Assembly: GCF_022201045.2 (NCBI RefSeq)
Contig: NC_068556.1
Location: 21,619,501-21,683,500, forward strand
Direction of reading: 5' to 3'
From: Citrus sinensis
Lineage: Eukaryota > Streptophyta > Magnoliopsida > Sapindales > Rutaceae
DNA: 64,000 bases
Positions 11,521 to 25,427 of the stretch are shown piece by piece. The notes beneath the pieces were generated by a model, which did not search any database, was not told where the DNA came from, and saw nothing but the letters and a program-made list of their open reading frames with translations. A program made the translations under genes and the position numbers. Numbering within the stretch: position 1 is the stretch's first letter; every line of letters starts with the position of its first letter.

Positions 11521-14500
11521 TGGTCTTTTTCTTTTGAGTGGGGGGAGTTGATTCAGTCATGCACACAAGCAAGGAATTGGAGTTGGGGGAAGAGAAAGGA
11601 ATTTTTATTTGTTTTTTTAATTGTTTTTGGTCGTTTTGGTTACGCGGGAAAATTGAGGGGCCGGGTCAGGCCAGGTCATTGGAGGCGGTTAGCGTGCTGA
11701 GTTGGGTGCGTAAGTGCGTTGGGTTAGGTAGTCACTTGCGCTAGCGAGTGGCGAGCGGTGACTGATGGAGAGGGATGGCCGTTACCATTTTGTGTGGATT
11801 CGTTCTAATATTAACGGAAATGGTTCCTCGGTGCTAACGTCGACATAACGTTATAACAGATTAACAGTCGTCTCACGCTTTTTATTGTTTGTTTATTTAT
11901 TTATATTTAAATTAATTGGATATTTGATTGTGTAATTCAGTTATAGGAGACTGTTAAGAAACCACTTTTTTTTTTGGGAGGCTAGGAAACCACTTATTCA
12001 ATATAGATCCACCTAATCGATAATGTTTCTTTAATTTTCACACCAGATCGTTTTTCCCTACTTCCAAGTTAATGACTCGGGTGTTCTTCTTGTTGTTGTT
12101 GTGATTTGTGAATTCTTTTTCAGATTACTCCCACCATTTTCCCAACACCAATAATATGATTGAAAAACAGGATTATTTCTGTCCCATCCCTAAATGTTTT
12201 GACATTTTTTACCGCGCCTCCAAATCTTTTGCCCCGTTGCACCACGCCCCCAAGTTCATTAATTTGACTGTTTATTCTAACAATCAAATGATAAATTTAG
12301 AAATTTATACCTTAAATATTAATTGGTGGTGATAAATTAAATTTATTTGATAAGTTAATTGACGAGATTATTGTGTAACTACTATTAGTAAATGAGTTTA
12401 GTGAGTAATTTAGTGGGTTCAAATAACTTCACCCATTATTGAATTAGGTTTTGATGTCATTTAATTCTTTTTCAATTTCAGATAAAGGGGCATTTTGACG
12501 TTTAACGAAATTTCAAATAGTTTTGTTAAAATAACTATCAAATTAATAGAAAATGAGGGCCCGTTTAAAATTTTGAAACATTTGGGAGTAGGGTGGAAGT
12601 AACCCTTATATAAAAAAAAACAATTATAATAGAACTACTAAAAATTCCATGTTTTTTTAATCCCTACTATGGTAAAATTATACAATTTGTTACATTAATA
12701 TGTGTCATGGGGATTTAGTTTAGAATATCAAAATATCCAATTTAAAATACTAGCTTCTTGAATGGAAAGACAATTTTACCTGCCAAGTGAAGCCCCTTCA
12801 TTGATTGTAGGCCATATATTGAAATTTTGGTTGGATATTAACTACTTTTAAGATATAATATTAAAATATTTGATAAACACTTGTTATTATAATTTAAAAG
12901 TAAAGTTGATTTTATATCATATTTATTCGATGAATCGACGAAAAATCTATAATATCTTTATATTTTTGTTAAAATTATTATTTAAAATAATATTTACAGC
13001 TCAAAGTCAACTTTTACTTAAACTATTTTGTAACTACATTTTTTTTTTGTATAACACCTCAATAATAAACAAACCATTATTTACAACGAGGGTCTCATGA
13101 GAGAATTAATAAGGAGTAATAGATCACACCATTAAACTCGAGGTCTGAGTTGCTTAGAAAGAATATTAATTAAAAGACCAATTGAAGGATTTTATAAAGT
13201 AATTTTACAATTAAAGGACCTTACACCATATATATTTCTTTTCACATTTATAATTCATTTAGAACTATTGCATTGTGATTTTAACGCTTCGACAAAGAAA
13301 AGATAAAAATCTCTTCTTTCGGGTGCTGGTGTCAGTAAAAGTTGATGAGCAAAATTGATCCCTAACCTCTTGTTTCTACCAGGCCAAATCAACGGGGTGG
13401 GGGACAAGTAAAAGTGATTTGGTTAATTAGTAATAATTAGTTAGCTAATCGGTAAATCAAATATGTTTAACTGTTGTGATTTTAAACAAATAAGTGTTAT
13501 GATAATTGAGTAAATAACAACTTATACGAAACAAAGCGGGTAAAACAAAGTATTCATGATTGTGCTTATGTGCAACAATCATTGAGGTACTTGTCCATAA
13601 CCAGTTAATTATATAATTTTATAAAACATAATTAACCAATTGATTACTATTTAATTGCTTAAAAGCGAAACACGGGCATTGATTTTGTTGGGTCATCCTA
13701 ATAAGCCATGTAATCCAACACAGTTCAATAGTGGGTCCAGTTTCTTGAAGTGGGCCCCATGCCATCCCCCCTTTCCTTGTCTTTCAACTCGATCCTGCCA
13801 TCGGATTCTCCCCAATCCTGCGGGCCAAATCCCAAATAACATATTCGGATTTTGACATTTGACATTAGAGGTCTCCACTCTCCAACCACTTCCTAGAAGG
13901 GGTCAAGATTCCCGATGCAATTTAAATTAGCAGCCAAAACGTTAATTTTGGGTTAATTTTTACGGTAATTTGCAAACAAAATAATTGTATAAATTGTGGG
14001 TTAGTTGCAAGTCATTTGCAGAATTGAAGATCATTTTTATGTGATATTTAATAATTATTTTTTAGGAAAATTGTGTTTTTCGTTGGTTATAGACATATCA
14101 GTCAATTGTTATTTTTGAATTTTTAACAAATTTTTTTATAAGTCGTTTGTATGTCACTTATAAATCACTTAAATATATATTTTTTAACAATTATTTCATT
14201 TGAAAGCCAAAAGTCCTTTTACATTTTACTGTGTGTCTGTATGAGAATTAAAAAATATATTTTTTTATCATAACAATTAGAAACCACAGTCAATACAGCT
14301 TGGATAACCCTTCAAACATACAGCAAATTCAGAAAAATTGAGTGATGGTTAATTAGCTAGAAAATCAACTTATATTTTATACATGGTTTAGTTACATTCA
14401 TTGTATGGAAATGTAAATGTATATATATAATAATGCCATATATAAATAATAATCAAACTCATGAACATAAATCTTATTAAAGAAATCTAAGGTACTTTTC

Positions 14501-15100
14501 TAATAAACAAGCACCATGTGTTGGTAATCGATATGACGGATATCAACCGCACTATAATTTACATTCAAATAGTATTCGGCATATTTACCCAAAAAAAAAA
14601 AAATATTCTCTAACTGTCAGCACGATGGCATGATAACATAATCAACCACGAAATACAACAAAATGATTTGTATTTGCTAGACCACAACGATGGCTCCTTC
14701 CACCATCGAAATCCAAGCCAACGTGCGAACAAATAATGGGCCCCACCGCTAGGAAAACGTGGACCACAACGATGAAATGTTGGACCCAACAATTTTATCG
14801 GGCCCGCGCCATGCTTCCACCTACTCACCATGCATGCGTACGTTAGCCACTTCATCGCTTGTAAGACTTCCCGGCGGGAGCGCACGATAGTGTTTTATTT
14901 TTAATCTCGGATCGGAAATTACGTGGGCTGGTCCTAGCTTTAATTCCGACGCAACAAAAGTAAGTGAAAAAGGTCAAAAAGAATTTGTGAAGTGACTATA
15001 CTACCCTCACTCCCTCATCCATTTTCAAATCCCAATTTCATTTCTGATCACACTCCTCTCTTCGCTTCGCTTTCTCTCTCAGTGCTTTGTCCCTGATTTG
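11521..15100. other. Intergenic region between divergent genes
   Basis: This is the spacer between the divergently transcribed malectin/LRR gene and the ARIA gene. No coding region is supported. A GC-richer stretch at 11630-11770 is probably proximal promoter of the malectin/LRR gene. Between about 12800 and 13060 and between 13930 and 14280 the sequence is very AT-rich, with long near-palindromic A/T tracts like worn MITEs, but I could not define ends. The final 100 bases (15000-15100) are CT-rich and form the leader of the next gene. Confidence 0.4.
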
Positions 15101-18100
15101 ATGGATCCACAGAGACGCCAAGGGCCGAGCGTCCCCGAGAGGAAGGGGCAAAAGCGGAAACTAGATGAAGAAACAGTGATCGGAGACGAGCAGCAGCAGA
15201 TGCAACAACGAGAGATCTCGTCTTCTTCTGCTGGAACTTCTTCATCCGATGCGCGGCAAGCGCTATTGAGCGAGGTCAGTGCTCAGGTTAACGTCCTTAA
15301 CACCACTTTCTCTTGGCTCGAAGCCGATCGCGCTGCGGCTAAACGCGCCACTCACGTCCTCGCCGAGCTCGCCAAGAACGGTCCGTACCTTCCAAAACTG
15401 CCTCTCGATCTCGAGTTATTTACGCCTCTGTCACTGGTTTTTTAATGCGAAGGTCTGTATTTGTGGTTGCAGAGGAGGTTGTGAACTGGATTGTCGAAGG
15501 TGGCGCGGTTCCCGCTCTTGTGAAGCATCTACAGGCGCCGCCGACGAGTGAAGCTGACCGGAATTTGAAGCCTTTTGAGCATGAAGTCGAGAAAGGAAGC
15601 GCTTTTGCTCTTGGACTTCTTGCTGTAAAGGTTGTTTTAGCAATTATTCTATTTGCTTAGTTAAGCTTGGCTTGGAGTCTACATTTTATTGATAGTGATT
15701 ATTTTACTCATGCATGTTATTATTATTTTGAATTGTTCTAAATTTACTCTTTCTGGAAATAGCTGCTATTGGTTTCATTTTAGAATAATTAGACTAAATC
15801 CCACAGTATGCATGCTATGATAGTTGTTTTGTCGCGATTACTATAATAATTGGTAAGGCTATATATTTTTGGTGAAACTAAGAAATGTAAACAATTCTTG
15901 GAAGGCAAGTGAAGATTAGATGTTAAGCACTACAAACTATTATAATGTCGAAAGTGGTGTGCTTTATGGTTGTAAGTTTATGTTAGGATTGAATGGCTGT
16001 ATTGAATTATTTTACTTTAGATTTTAAAGGATTTATAATTTAAAGAATTTACAATGTTATTGAATGGGACTAATAAAAGAAATTTAGAAACGCCACCTAA
16101 AGAAATGAACAGGATTTCTTTTGAGATTCTTATGACATGCTTAATTTTTTTTTCTCTCCCTTTTTTTTCAAGAAATTATTTTATCCAAGATTCATCACCT
16201 TGTTCTTGAAACTATGTCCTAAATAGATTTTTTTATCAATGTTCTAGCATTAAGAAGTTGCTTTTGAAATTTCAAGGGAAAGTAGAAAGCCACTATTTTG
16301 CTGGCATTTATTTTTCTTGATTCCAATAAGTCTTAGTTGTATAGCATTGTCAATTTTATTGTTATTTTTTCTGTTGCATGACTAATAACAATTCTTGCTA
16401 TACTTGCAAATAAAATGGCATTGAAGCATTTAAAACTGTAAAATAGATATTCTATTATGTATGAGTACTGAACCTGCGAATTTTTTATGGATTTTGTTGG
16501 TAACAGCCAGAGCATCAGCAACTCATAGTTGATAATGGCGCATTGTCACATCTAGTGAATTTGCTGAAGAGGCACATGGACAGTAATTGTTCCCGTGCCG
16601 TGAATAGTGTTATTAGAAGAGCAGCTGATGCTATCACCAACCTTGCTCACGAGAACAGCAGCATCAAAACCCGTGTCAGGTCTCATGATTTTTGTAACTT
16701 TTTATTTTGAGTCAGGCATTTACCAATTAGTGCCATGTTTATCTCATTGTTATCCTGTTCTGGATATGCAGGATGGAAGGTGGGATTCCACCTCTGGTTG
16801 AGTTGCTTGAATTTACTGACACAAAAGTGCAAAGAGCAGCTGCTGGTGCCCTGCGAACTTTGGCATTTAAAAACGATGAAAATAAGAATCAGGTAACAAA
16901 CAATTTGTTGGAAGCTGCATATTATTAAGCTGGCATTGGTATCTACAAATTATGAAATTACTATGTTTTTGCAGATTGTTGAATGTAATGCTCTTCCTAC
17001 CCTCATTCTTATGCTACGATCTGAAGATTCTGCTATACATTATGAAGCGGTAGGATTTTATTGGAGTGGGTTTTCTATTAGTTTCTGAAAATTGTGCAAG
17101 TGAAATATTTTATGCTTTTATTTCTCTTTGGCTATCAAATGAAGTTAATTTTCATGAATTCCAGGTTGGAGTAATTGGGAATCTGGTACATTCATCCCCC
17201 AACATAAAGAAAGAAGTTCTTGCTGCTGGGGCATTGCAACCTGTCATTGGACTACTTAGGTATGCATAAATTTTGTTTCTTTTACAACATTTGTGATGTT
17301 CTGCCTGGTTTAGGTGTTTTGGAGAGGTTTTCGCCCTTCTTCTGCTATTGCTTTAGATATTACGGTTTTTAACCTTAGTAGAACAGCTTAGCTCTTTTTT
17401 TCTCAATTCATTGGGTTTGTTAATTGGATGACAGTTCGTGCTGCTCCGAGAGCCAGAGGGAGGCAGCTTTGTTACTTGGACAGTTTGCTGCAACTGATTC
17501 AGATTGCAAGGTGGGCACAACTTGTCATTGTCTTTATCTTATTTTTCCTTGATAAAGTTTATTCTTCTCCCAGGTATTCTGCTTGGCCATGCAAGATATG
17601 AGGAATGAATTGAAAATGAATTTTTTAAGTGGAAATGTAAAATAAATTTTGTTTCCTCTGACTATCCTTTTAGCAGAAGTATTGGTGTTGGTTCACTTGT
17701 TGTCATCATGTGCTTTTAGCCTTCTCATCCTTGTACAATTTTCCATCAGACTTGTCTCTCCTTTTATTTATTTTAATATATATGCAGGTACACATTGTAC
17801 AGAGGGGTGCTGTGCGGCCACTAATTGAAATGCTTCAATCACCTGATGTGCAACTGAGGGAAATGTCAGCCTTTGCCTTGGGGAGGTTGGCACAGGTTAT
17901 CACGGTTTCAGTCTTACCTGCTATCCTTATCTTTATCATAATTAATGAATGTCAACTAGAAGTTTTGGCTTTTGTGCTTTCTGAGATGGTGCTGCTCTTT
18001 TGTAGATAGTGCTATGATTTGTATGGTAGATTACATGTACTTTCATTTTCTTGTAGGAACTAGAAATTAATTCACAGTTTCCCTCAAGCTTTTGTCAAGT

Positions 18101-21100
18101 TCTATTGGTTTTTAATAGTGCGGTTATGCTATGGTCATCTTTGGTATCCAAATACTTCTTCAGAGGTTTTTTTCTCTTGCATATTTGTTTTTGTACTGGT
18201 CATCTTTTTATGCTCAATATTTATGCGTGCATGTTTGTAAATGTTTATGCCATGGTGCTGGTTGTCAAACTCTTCCCCCCCCCCCCCCCCCCCCCCCCAA
18301 AAAAAAAGTGCAAATAATATTACATTTTTGTCAGTTTTTTGTTCTAGTGCCAGAAAATTAAGTTAGCTTGAAAATAGAATTTCTTTGCTTAAATGTATTT
18401 TTCCAATTTAGGACATGCACAACCAGGCTGGTATTGCACATAATGGTGGTTTAGTGCCATTGCTGAAGCTTCTTGATTCAAAAAATGGTTCTCTGCAACA
18501 TAATGCAGCATTTGCTCTATATGGTCTCGCAGATAATGAGGTACATTGTATTCTTTTGAATTCTTATGAATATTAGAACTGAAAAATTTGAGTTTTTATT
18601 TCAAGAAGTTTTAACATACTTTGTTGGACTCTTCTCTCATAGGATAATGTAGCTGATTTTATTAGGGTAGGAGGTGTGCAGAAGCTTCAGGATGGAGAAT
18701 TTATTGTTCAGGTATGCTCAACAATTTTTCAAATTAGCTGTTATTTCTACAATTTGTATTAACTTTTATGACTATATGGTTGCTTACCATTGTTCATACT
18801 CATGAATCGGAGACTGAGATTCTTGTTAGTTCATTTTAACCTTGGACCTACAATCACCAGTATAGAGAATTGTACTTGCAGGCAACAAAAGATTGTGTGG
18901 CAAAGACATTGAAAAGATTGGAAGAGAAGATTCATGGACGGGTGAGTATTTTGATCCCTATCTTCGAAGTATTCAGCCGACATGGACTACTTCTAATTTT
19001 ATGTTTGAATTTTTATTCTGTGATCTCATGATTTTCTTGATACAGGTTTTGAACCATTTGTTATATCTGATGCGTGTAGCAGAGAAGGGTGTCCAAAGAC
19101 GTGTTGCTTTGGCTCTTGCTCATCTGTGTTCCCCTGACGATCAGAGAACTATATTTATCGATGGTGGTGGTATGTTGCATTACCAGATATACTTTTTGGT
19201 AATTCTAGGTTCATGTTGCCATGCATTTGTTCTGATTTAGCTGGTGCAAAGTCACGGTTGAGATGTTCATATTGGTGTGAATGGTGCTATAACTATTCAA
19301 TTTCATGCAGGATTGGAGTTACTTCTTGGGCTTCTGGGTTCAACAAACCCAAAGCAGCAACTTGATGGTGCTGTGGCTTTGTTCAAGTTGGCAAACAAAG
19401 CAACAACTCTTTCTTCTGTTGATGCAGCTCCCCCATCTCCAACCCCTCAGGTGAGGTTTAAGAATGGTTTTTTACATACCTTGTCTTATGATGAAAATGT
19501 AAAATAGAAGTGAAGAGTTCTCTGATGTGGGGCAACTTCTATTTGTTATTTATTAGGCTTTATGTATGTTGAGGAACTCAAATGATTCAAGAAAAGAAAA
19601 CACAGGAATCATTTAAAAGCTTTTTACAATGGCAACTGAGTCAAAGCTAGTAATCTCATTATCTTCTATCAAACCTATTAAAGAAATAACCAAAGCTCAA
19701 CTGGATACAAAGAAAAATTCTTAGAATGAAACTGCGTTAGAAACAATCAAATTAGATTATCTTTCAATGTTTATAATTGCTGAGAGTTTGGTGCCTATGA
19801 TGACAGTCAGTGCTTGGTGCAGGTCTATTTAGGGGACCAGTTTGTAAACAATGCTACGTTGTCAGACGTTACCTTTCTAGTTGAAGGTTTAAATTTACTT
19901 TCTTAATAACATGAGTTCTTGCTTAATTCTGCTGCATATGTTGGAATGACTTCCTAAATCATTTTTTTCCATAGACGTTTCGTTAGCACAAGTTCTCTTT
20001 TTGAATTATAAAATTGCCTCCTTTACTGCAGGAAGACGTTTCTATGCCCACCGAATTTGTCTACTTGCATCTTCAGATGCATTCCGTGCAATGTTTGATG
20101 GTGGTTACCGGGTGAGTGTCTATGTCTACTATCTTGGTCCCCAACCCCCACTCTTCAATCATCTTATCTTCTGTATTTGCGTGTGTAGGGTGGGGCTGTT
20201 GTACTAGAGTTTAAAAAAATTTGGCTATGGGAGTGCTGCACTGTCAAAATCTTTGACTTTGTGGCTGAAGTATAACATTTCTTTGGATTATACGAAATTT
20301 AAGCTCAAACTTATCTGTTTTTTTTTTTAAAAAATAAAACATTGATTGCAGATTCATTTTCTGGTTACTCAAAAGCATAATCATCTGGTGCTCTTATCTT
20401 TCAATACAAATTGAAGCACTCGAAAGCATAGATGCTTTTAAGATATGCATTGAAAGTATAGCTGCTTTTAAGACATGCATATTGTGACTAACTTACGGTG
20501 GATTTTATTGTAGGAAAAGGATGCTAGGGACATTGAAATTCCAAACATTAGATGGGAAGTGTTTGAGTTGATGATGAGGTTTGATGAATTCTGTGCCTTT
20601 AACTTGAGCTCTTTATAATTGCTTTCCCTTGAACATCTGGGATTACTGGTTTATTCTGCTGCAGATTTATCTACACTGGATCTGTTGATGTTACATTGGA
20701 TATTGCACAAGATCTCCTTAGAGCGGCTGATCAGTATCTCTTGGAGGGACTTAAGCGACTCTGTGAATATACCATTGCACAGGTGAGCTTATAAGGCCTT
20801 TTTTTTTTTTATAAATTTTTAATCCCTCAATGCTGCTTGTAAATTGAAAGTAGTTTTCTAATCAAATATTCTGTTTTCGTTGTAGGATATATCTTTGGAA
20901 AATGTTTCTAGCATGTACGAACTTTCAGAAGCTTTTCATGCTATATCATTGAGGCACACATGCATCTTGTATATCATGGAGCACTTTGATAAATTGAGTA
21001 CTAGGCCCGGGTATGTGATCCCACTATCCTGCTATGTTCCTCATCTTTCTTCTTTGACTCTGTTAACTTGGAACTTTAGTGAGCTGGACGGTTTTAAGAT

Positions 21101-21831
21101 AGTTATTCTCTTCAATGCATTGTGCCATGGCAATTATTTTATTTTATTATTTTGTCTTACCGAGGAAAAGGGGTTTTTGTAGAATGCTAAGTATGTTCAC
21201 TATTTAATGACCAATCTCTTAGGATCACTTGTATGCTTGACAGTGATTACCTTTTACAGGTAGAAGATATTGATGTTGCATTTTGAGGTCTATATATGTG
21301 GCCTGTATGCATAATCTCAGTTGCTTATAATTCCTTTTACTGATGTCACATAGAAGTATAGCAACATAAAATTAATTGTCTTAATCCTTCACATGGGATT
21401 TTGTCTTGTTAAGGTTTTTAAGCTCTGGGGAAAAGATAAGAGAGGAATAGCTTGAATGATTGAAATGAGCGATATAAAGCAGCAAAATATATGATTGCCA
21501 AAGTGACCATGTGCTCTTTGCAAATCATATTTGTTAATGGAAAGTTTGCTTCAGGATTTAAAGTTGATATTGGTTGTCTCTCCTGCCATCTTCTTTTGTT
21601 TTTCTTTGTTCAAATTCTGCAATAGTTATTTTCCTGTAGAAAATGGGAGTAGATTTTTGTGTCCACGTGAACTTTCCTGCTGCTATAAACATCTTACAAT
21701 CATTTGCTGAAACCATCTGCTTGTTGAAAACTTGCAGGCATTCTAATCTGATCCAGCGTATCATTCCAGAGATCCACAATTACTTTGCAAAAGCTCTCAC
21801 CAAACCTAACCCACATAATTCGCGGCTGTAG
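15101..21831 (+). CDS. ARIA: ARIA-type ARM-repeat and BTB/POZ protein, 717 aa
   Basis: There are nineteen exons: 15101-15380, 15473-15630, 16507-16679, 16772-16892, 16975-17049, 17165-17259, 17435-17510, 17788-17895, 18412-18540, 18643-18711, 18882-18941, 19046-19169, 19311-19450, 19823-19886, 20032-20111, 20514-20578, 20665-20782, 20886-21010, 21738-21831. Phases agree throughout. Residues 1-40 contain a basic patch (ERKGQKRKLDE) that may be a nuclear signal. Armadillo repeats run from about residue 95 to 500 (e.g. GGIPPLVELLEF, GAVRPLIEMLQS, GGLVPLLKLLDS). A BTB domain spans about 545-650 (LSDVTFLVEGRRFYAHRICL, FIYTGSVDVT), followed by a helical BACK-like tail ending PNPHNSRL. Arabidopsis ARIA (about 710 aa) has the same architecture and binds the ABA-response factor ABF2; BTB proteins of this kind can also be CUL3 adaptors. 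Donor 1 (GTCCGT) is weak, but the phase and protein continuity require it. Confidence 0.95.
18278..18308 (+). repeat. Poly-C / poly-A homopolymer tract in ARIA intron 8
   Basis: About 21 consecutive C residues are followed directly by about 9 A residues in the intron between exons 8 and 9. Such tracts are prone to length errors in assembly and to slippage. A similar C-then-A tract occurs at 55161-55187 in an intron of BIN4. Confidence 0.9.
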
Positions 21832-22712
21832 ATGGCCAGTCATTGATTCTTGATCGCTAACTAGTTATGATGTACAGAAAATAGTAGATCTTTTCACTGA
21901 TATCAAGTCAAGTGAAGCTCCTAATTGGTTGATTGTAGTGTGGCTCATAATCATTTCCTGATGCCAGAGTTATGTTGGTTGTAGACTGTAAGTTGCTTCT
22001 TCAAGTTAATTGTTGTAGGTACTGCTTGAAATATAACCTTCACAAAACATTATTGATTTTCATGGATTGTGATGGTTGTATGTCTCGAAATGTATTTTAT
22101 GACTATTCACTGAAATTGAATTCGTTGAGATGTATCTTTTGCTTGTGCAATAGTAGGCTTCTTTGATAACTAACCATTTTGTTCGGTAACAGAGAATAAA
22201 CTTTTGACAATATTAAAACTGCCTCTAATCCACTCCAATTATATAATACACTCCTAATGGATAGCTTAGTCGGTGGTTTTGTATGGTGAAAACAAGAGAT
22301 GAATAGTTAAATTCTTAAAAGAGATTCATATTTTAGTATAGAGTTCAATTCATGTATGCATATACGATAGGAAATTCGTTTAATTAATACATGTAACCTA
22401 TTATTGGGGTAGAGCCTGTCATGCACGAAAGCCGATCTTTGCAGACCTAGTCCTCAAACAAAATCAATTCTTGATAATTAAAAATAGTTCTTTAATCTTC
22501 ACGCTGGTAAAACCAATCAAGCTTTTTTCGATGTCACATTTGCGTCTAGCGACACGACTTACAACTTATTCTAATAAATAAATCACAAACAAAATTATTG
22601 AGCTGCTGTCTTCGGATTAATTAATTCGAACAACCCTTTTACTTGTCTGACGACCCTGTATGTAATCTCATCTCACCACTTGACATTCGGCTCCCTCCCT
22701 TATCAATCTTCA
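21832..22712. other. ARIA 3' flank and CXE-A promoter region
   Basis: This short spacer is between two genes on the same strand. It should hold the ARIA 3' UTR and the upstream region of the first carboxylesterase. I see no clear TATA box close to 22713, no coding region and no transposon ends. Confidence 0.4.
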
Positions 22713-23753
22713 ATGGCATCCACAACCACAAACAAAGAAGTAGAGAAAGAGCTTCTCCCATTAGTCAGAGTCTACAAAGATGGTTCGGTAGAGCGTCTTT
22801 TAGGCTCACCTTATGTCCCTCCATCATCACCTGATGCTGATCCGACGACTGGAGTCTCATCAAAAGACATAACCAATATCTCCCAAAACCCCGCCATATC
22901 ATTATCAGCCCGCCTCTACCTCCCAAAACTCACTGATCATCATCAAAAACTCCCAATCTTTGTCTACTTTCACGGCGGTGGCTTTTGCATCGAATCCGCC
23001 TTCTCATTTCTTAACCACAGATACCTCAACATCTTAGTCTCTGAAGCTCGAGTACTCGCAGTCTCTGTAGAATACAGGCTAGCCCCAGAGCACCCTCTTC
23101 CTGCAGCATATGAAGACTGCTGGGCTGCTCTTCAATGGGTTGCAACTCATCGTAACAAAATCGATGATCATGAAAACTACTCCAGTAACAACAAAGAGGC
23201 CTGGTTATTGAACCACGGCGATTTTGAGAGAGTCTTTATTGGCGGTGACAGCGCAGGAGGCAATATAGTTCACAATATAGCTATGCGAGCGGGTGAAGGT
23301 GATCATGATAATCACGAGTCTTCATTGAAGGAGAGTACTGGTGTTAAGATCTTGGGAGCATTTCTTGGGCATCCTTACTTCTGGGGATCAAATCCAATTG
23401 GTTCAGAGCCTGTTGGTGATAATCGTGAGAATAATTTTTTACATTTAAGTTGGGAATTTGTGTATCCGACAGCGCCTGGAGGTATTGATAATCCAATGGT
23501 CAATCCTGTTGGTGAAGGCAAGCCGAATCTGGCTAAGCTTGGTTGTTCAAGGCTTCTGGTTTGTGTTGCTGAGAAGGATCAGCTGAGAGATAGAGGAATT
23601 TGGTATTTTAATGCAGTCAAGGAAAGTGGGTTTCAAGGAGAAGCGGAGCTGTTTGAAGTCAAGGGAGAGGATCACGCTTTTCATTTTTTTAATCCGAAGA
23701 CTGAGATTGCCAAGATTATGTTCCAAACCTTGTCCAGTTTTCTCAACAACTAA
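22713..23753 (+). CDS. Carboxylesterase CXE-A (alpha/beta hydrolase), 346 aa
   Basis: This intronless gene encodes an alpha/beta-hydrolase of the plant CXE (GID1/2-hydroxyisoflavanone dehydratase/HSL-like) family. The oxyanion-hole motif HGGG is at residues 87-90 in VYFHGGGFCIES. The nucleophile is Ser180 in GDSAGGN, and the triad is completed by Asp289 (AEKDQLRDRG) and His321 (GEDHAFH). EYRLAPEHPLP (120-130) is another family hallmark. Length is normal for the family (310-350 aa). There is no signal peptide, so it is probably cytosolic, hydrolysing small acyl esters; the substrate cannot be told from sequence. The ATG at 22713 starts MASTTTNKEV, which aligns with CXE-C at 39040. It is first of three paralogues on the same strand and most similar to CXE-C. 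Confidence 0.93.
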   Translation: MASTTTNKEVEKELLPLVRVYKDGSVERLLGSPYVPPSSPDADPTTGVSSKDITNISQNPAISLSARLYLPKLTDHHQKLPIFVYFHGGGFCIESAFSFLNHRYLNILVSEARVLAVSVEYRLAPEHPLPAAYEDCWAALQWVATHRNKIDDHENYSSNNKEAWLLNHGDFERVFIGGDSAGGNIVHNIAMRAGEGDHDNHESSLKESTGVKILGAFLGHPYFWGSNPIGSEPVGDNRENNFLHLSWEFVYPTAPGGIDNPMVNPVGEGKPNLAKLGCSRLLVCVAEKDQLRDRGIWYFNAVKESGFQGEAELFEVKGEDHAFHFFNPKTEIAKIMFQTLSSFLNN

Positions 23754-25422
23754 TCCAGGGGCTTGGTCCAATAGATGTCAAGTCTCTTGCTTAATTGGTT
23801 CCCCAAACCGCCATTAATAGTTATTGTAGTAACACATAATATAGTATTTACTGTCTGTGCCGTGCGGTCAAGTCTCTACTGTCCGCATTGTATAGTATCG
23901 TCCCTTGAGATTGTACTATCTATTCATTAATTTTCTGAAAACGGCTTACTTTTTAATTCATTGCATAAATAATACTGTACAAATGTAATTGCCCAAAGTT
24001 TGTGTTGGCTGCTTAGCCGCTATTCATTAAACTCAAAGATCATGTGTACAGCAAAAGAATAGTCTTTAATGTGTGAAATTAACGTCCATCCTCATCGGGT
24101 CGATCTGCTTGGTCGTCAACAACTACTTTATGGTGTGTTTGAGTTTGACAGCTTGAACATTTGAAGTAGAGTTGTCGCATGCCCAGAATTCTTTTGGGTT
24201 TGAAGATGCTGAAGCCTCGTTCCTTGCTTGAGATATTCCCTTACTTGGGGAGTCGAGCACATATGAGCATGACTTGCTCTGTGATAGTTTATGGTGAAAA
24301 GTGGCAAACTAGCAATGACTACACTTGTACTCTGAGCCGGCCAAAGAATTAAGGTGTGTTTGGTATATTGCAGTCAGATAATTATAATTTAAAAATTATA
24401 GTATTAAAATGTTTGATAAATACTAACTGCTGTAATTTGTAATAAAAAATTTATTATATGTTTAATAATTTTATGAAAATTATTATGTAAAATTTATATT
24501 TACTATATATTATTAATTTTTATTTTATAGTTACAATTTTTTTTTTATAATAATTATAATTTAAAAATTACAGCACTTCAATCTCAAACGGGATACTAAG
24601 AGAACTCAATTCCATAAAAGATGCCTTTAGCCGGCTAGAGCACGCACTACTTGTACTTTTATTAGCGAGTCGATGCGATCAATTGTTGCATATTGATGAT
24701 AGTTTTTCTTTTTTGTTTTTTTCTTCCTCTTCTTTTTAAAAAGAGGAAGGCCTGTGGAAAGCTTATAATTGTTTTTTTATTTTTTAAATTCAATAATAAA
24801 TAATATTATTTGAAATCATTCAATCATGTTATTAGATAATATTTATTTATAATATTAACCATTTTTTAAATATTTTAACAATTCAATATACTAACTTTTT
24901 TTTTTCAATTATCCGTAAAGATAGGCCTATTTATTTTATTTATATTTTATAGAGGTGGAGTGCGTGGTTACTAGAGACATTTGTAAAGACAAATTTAGGC
25001 AATTTTGCCTCCCAGACGGGCAAAACAAGTTAAGTAGAGTGAATAAACGAGCTTTTTTATTCATTTGCCGTGTCTCTTTAGCTTTTTAATTATTATTTTT
25101 CTGAATGTTTTGAAAATATCAGCTTTTAAATATTACAAAAAAGAAAAATATCAGACTTTTAATATTTTTTAAAGGAAAAAAAAATTAGGCGAACTGACTT
25201 CCCAATAAAGATGAGATAATATAAAATAAACTAATAATAGGCTCTCAAGCTCTGGTCAAGTGGTCGTTCAATAATGCTCCCGGATTGCGGAATCGCGATA
25301 CATCTTTGAATGAAAGGTGGAATACAACAAATTCAACTGGGTACCCGCACTTAAAAAATAGAACTTTTATTATTATTATTTTTAACACTATCTGTTATTA
25401 CATTTACAATCAAACATATGAC
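23754..25422. other. CXE-A 3' flank with a MITE-like AT-rich inverted repeat
   Basis: No coding region is supported. At about 24352-24594 the sequence GGTGTGTTTGGTAT begins an AT-rich block. Its left part (ATAATTATAATTTAAAAATTA) recurs near the right end, in a form that is almost its own complement, so the block folds on itself. This resembles widespread non-autonomous plant DNA elements with a GTGTTTGG-type end; exact ends and a target duplication are not clear. The rest is simple AT-rich DNA. Confidence 0.4.
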
Positions 25423-25427
25423 TAGAA

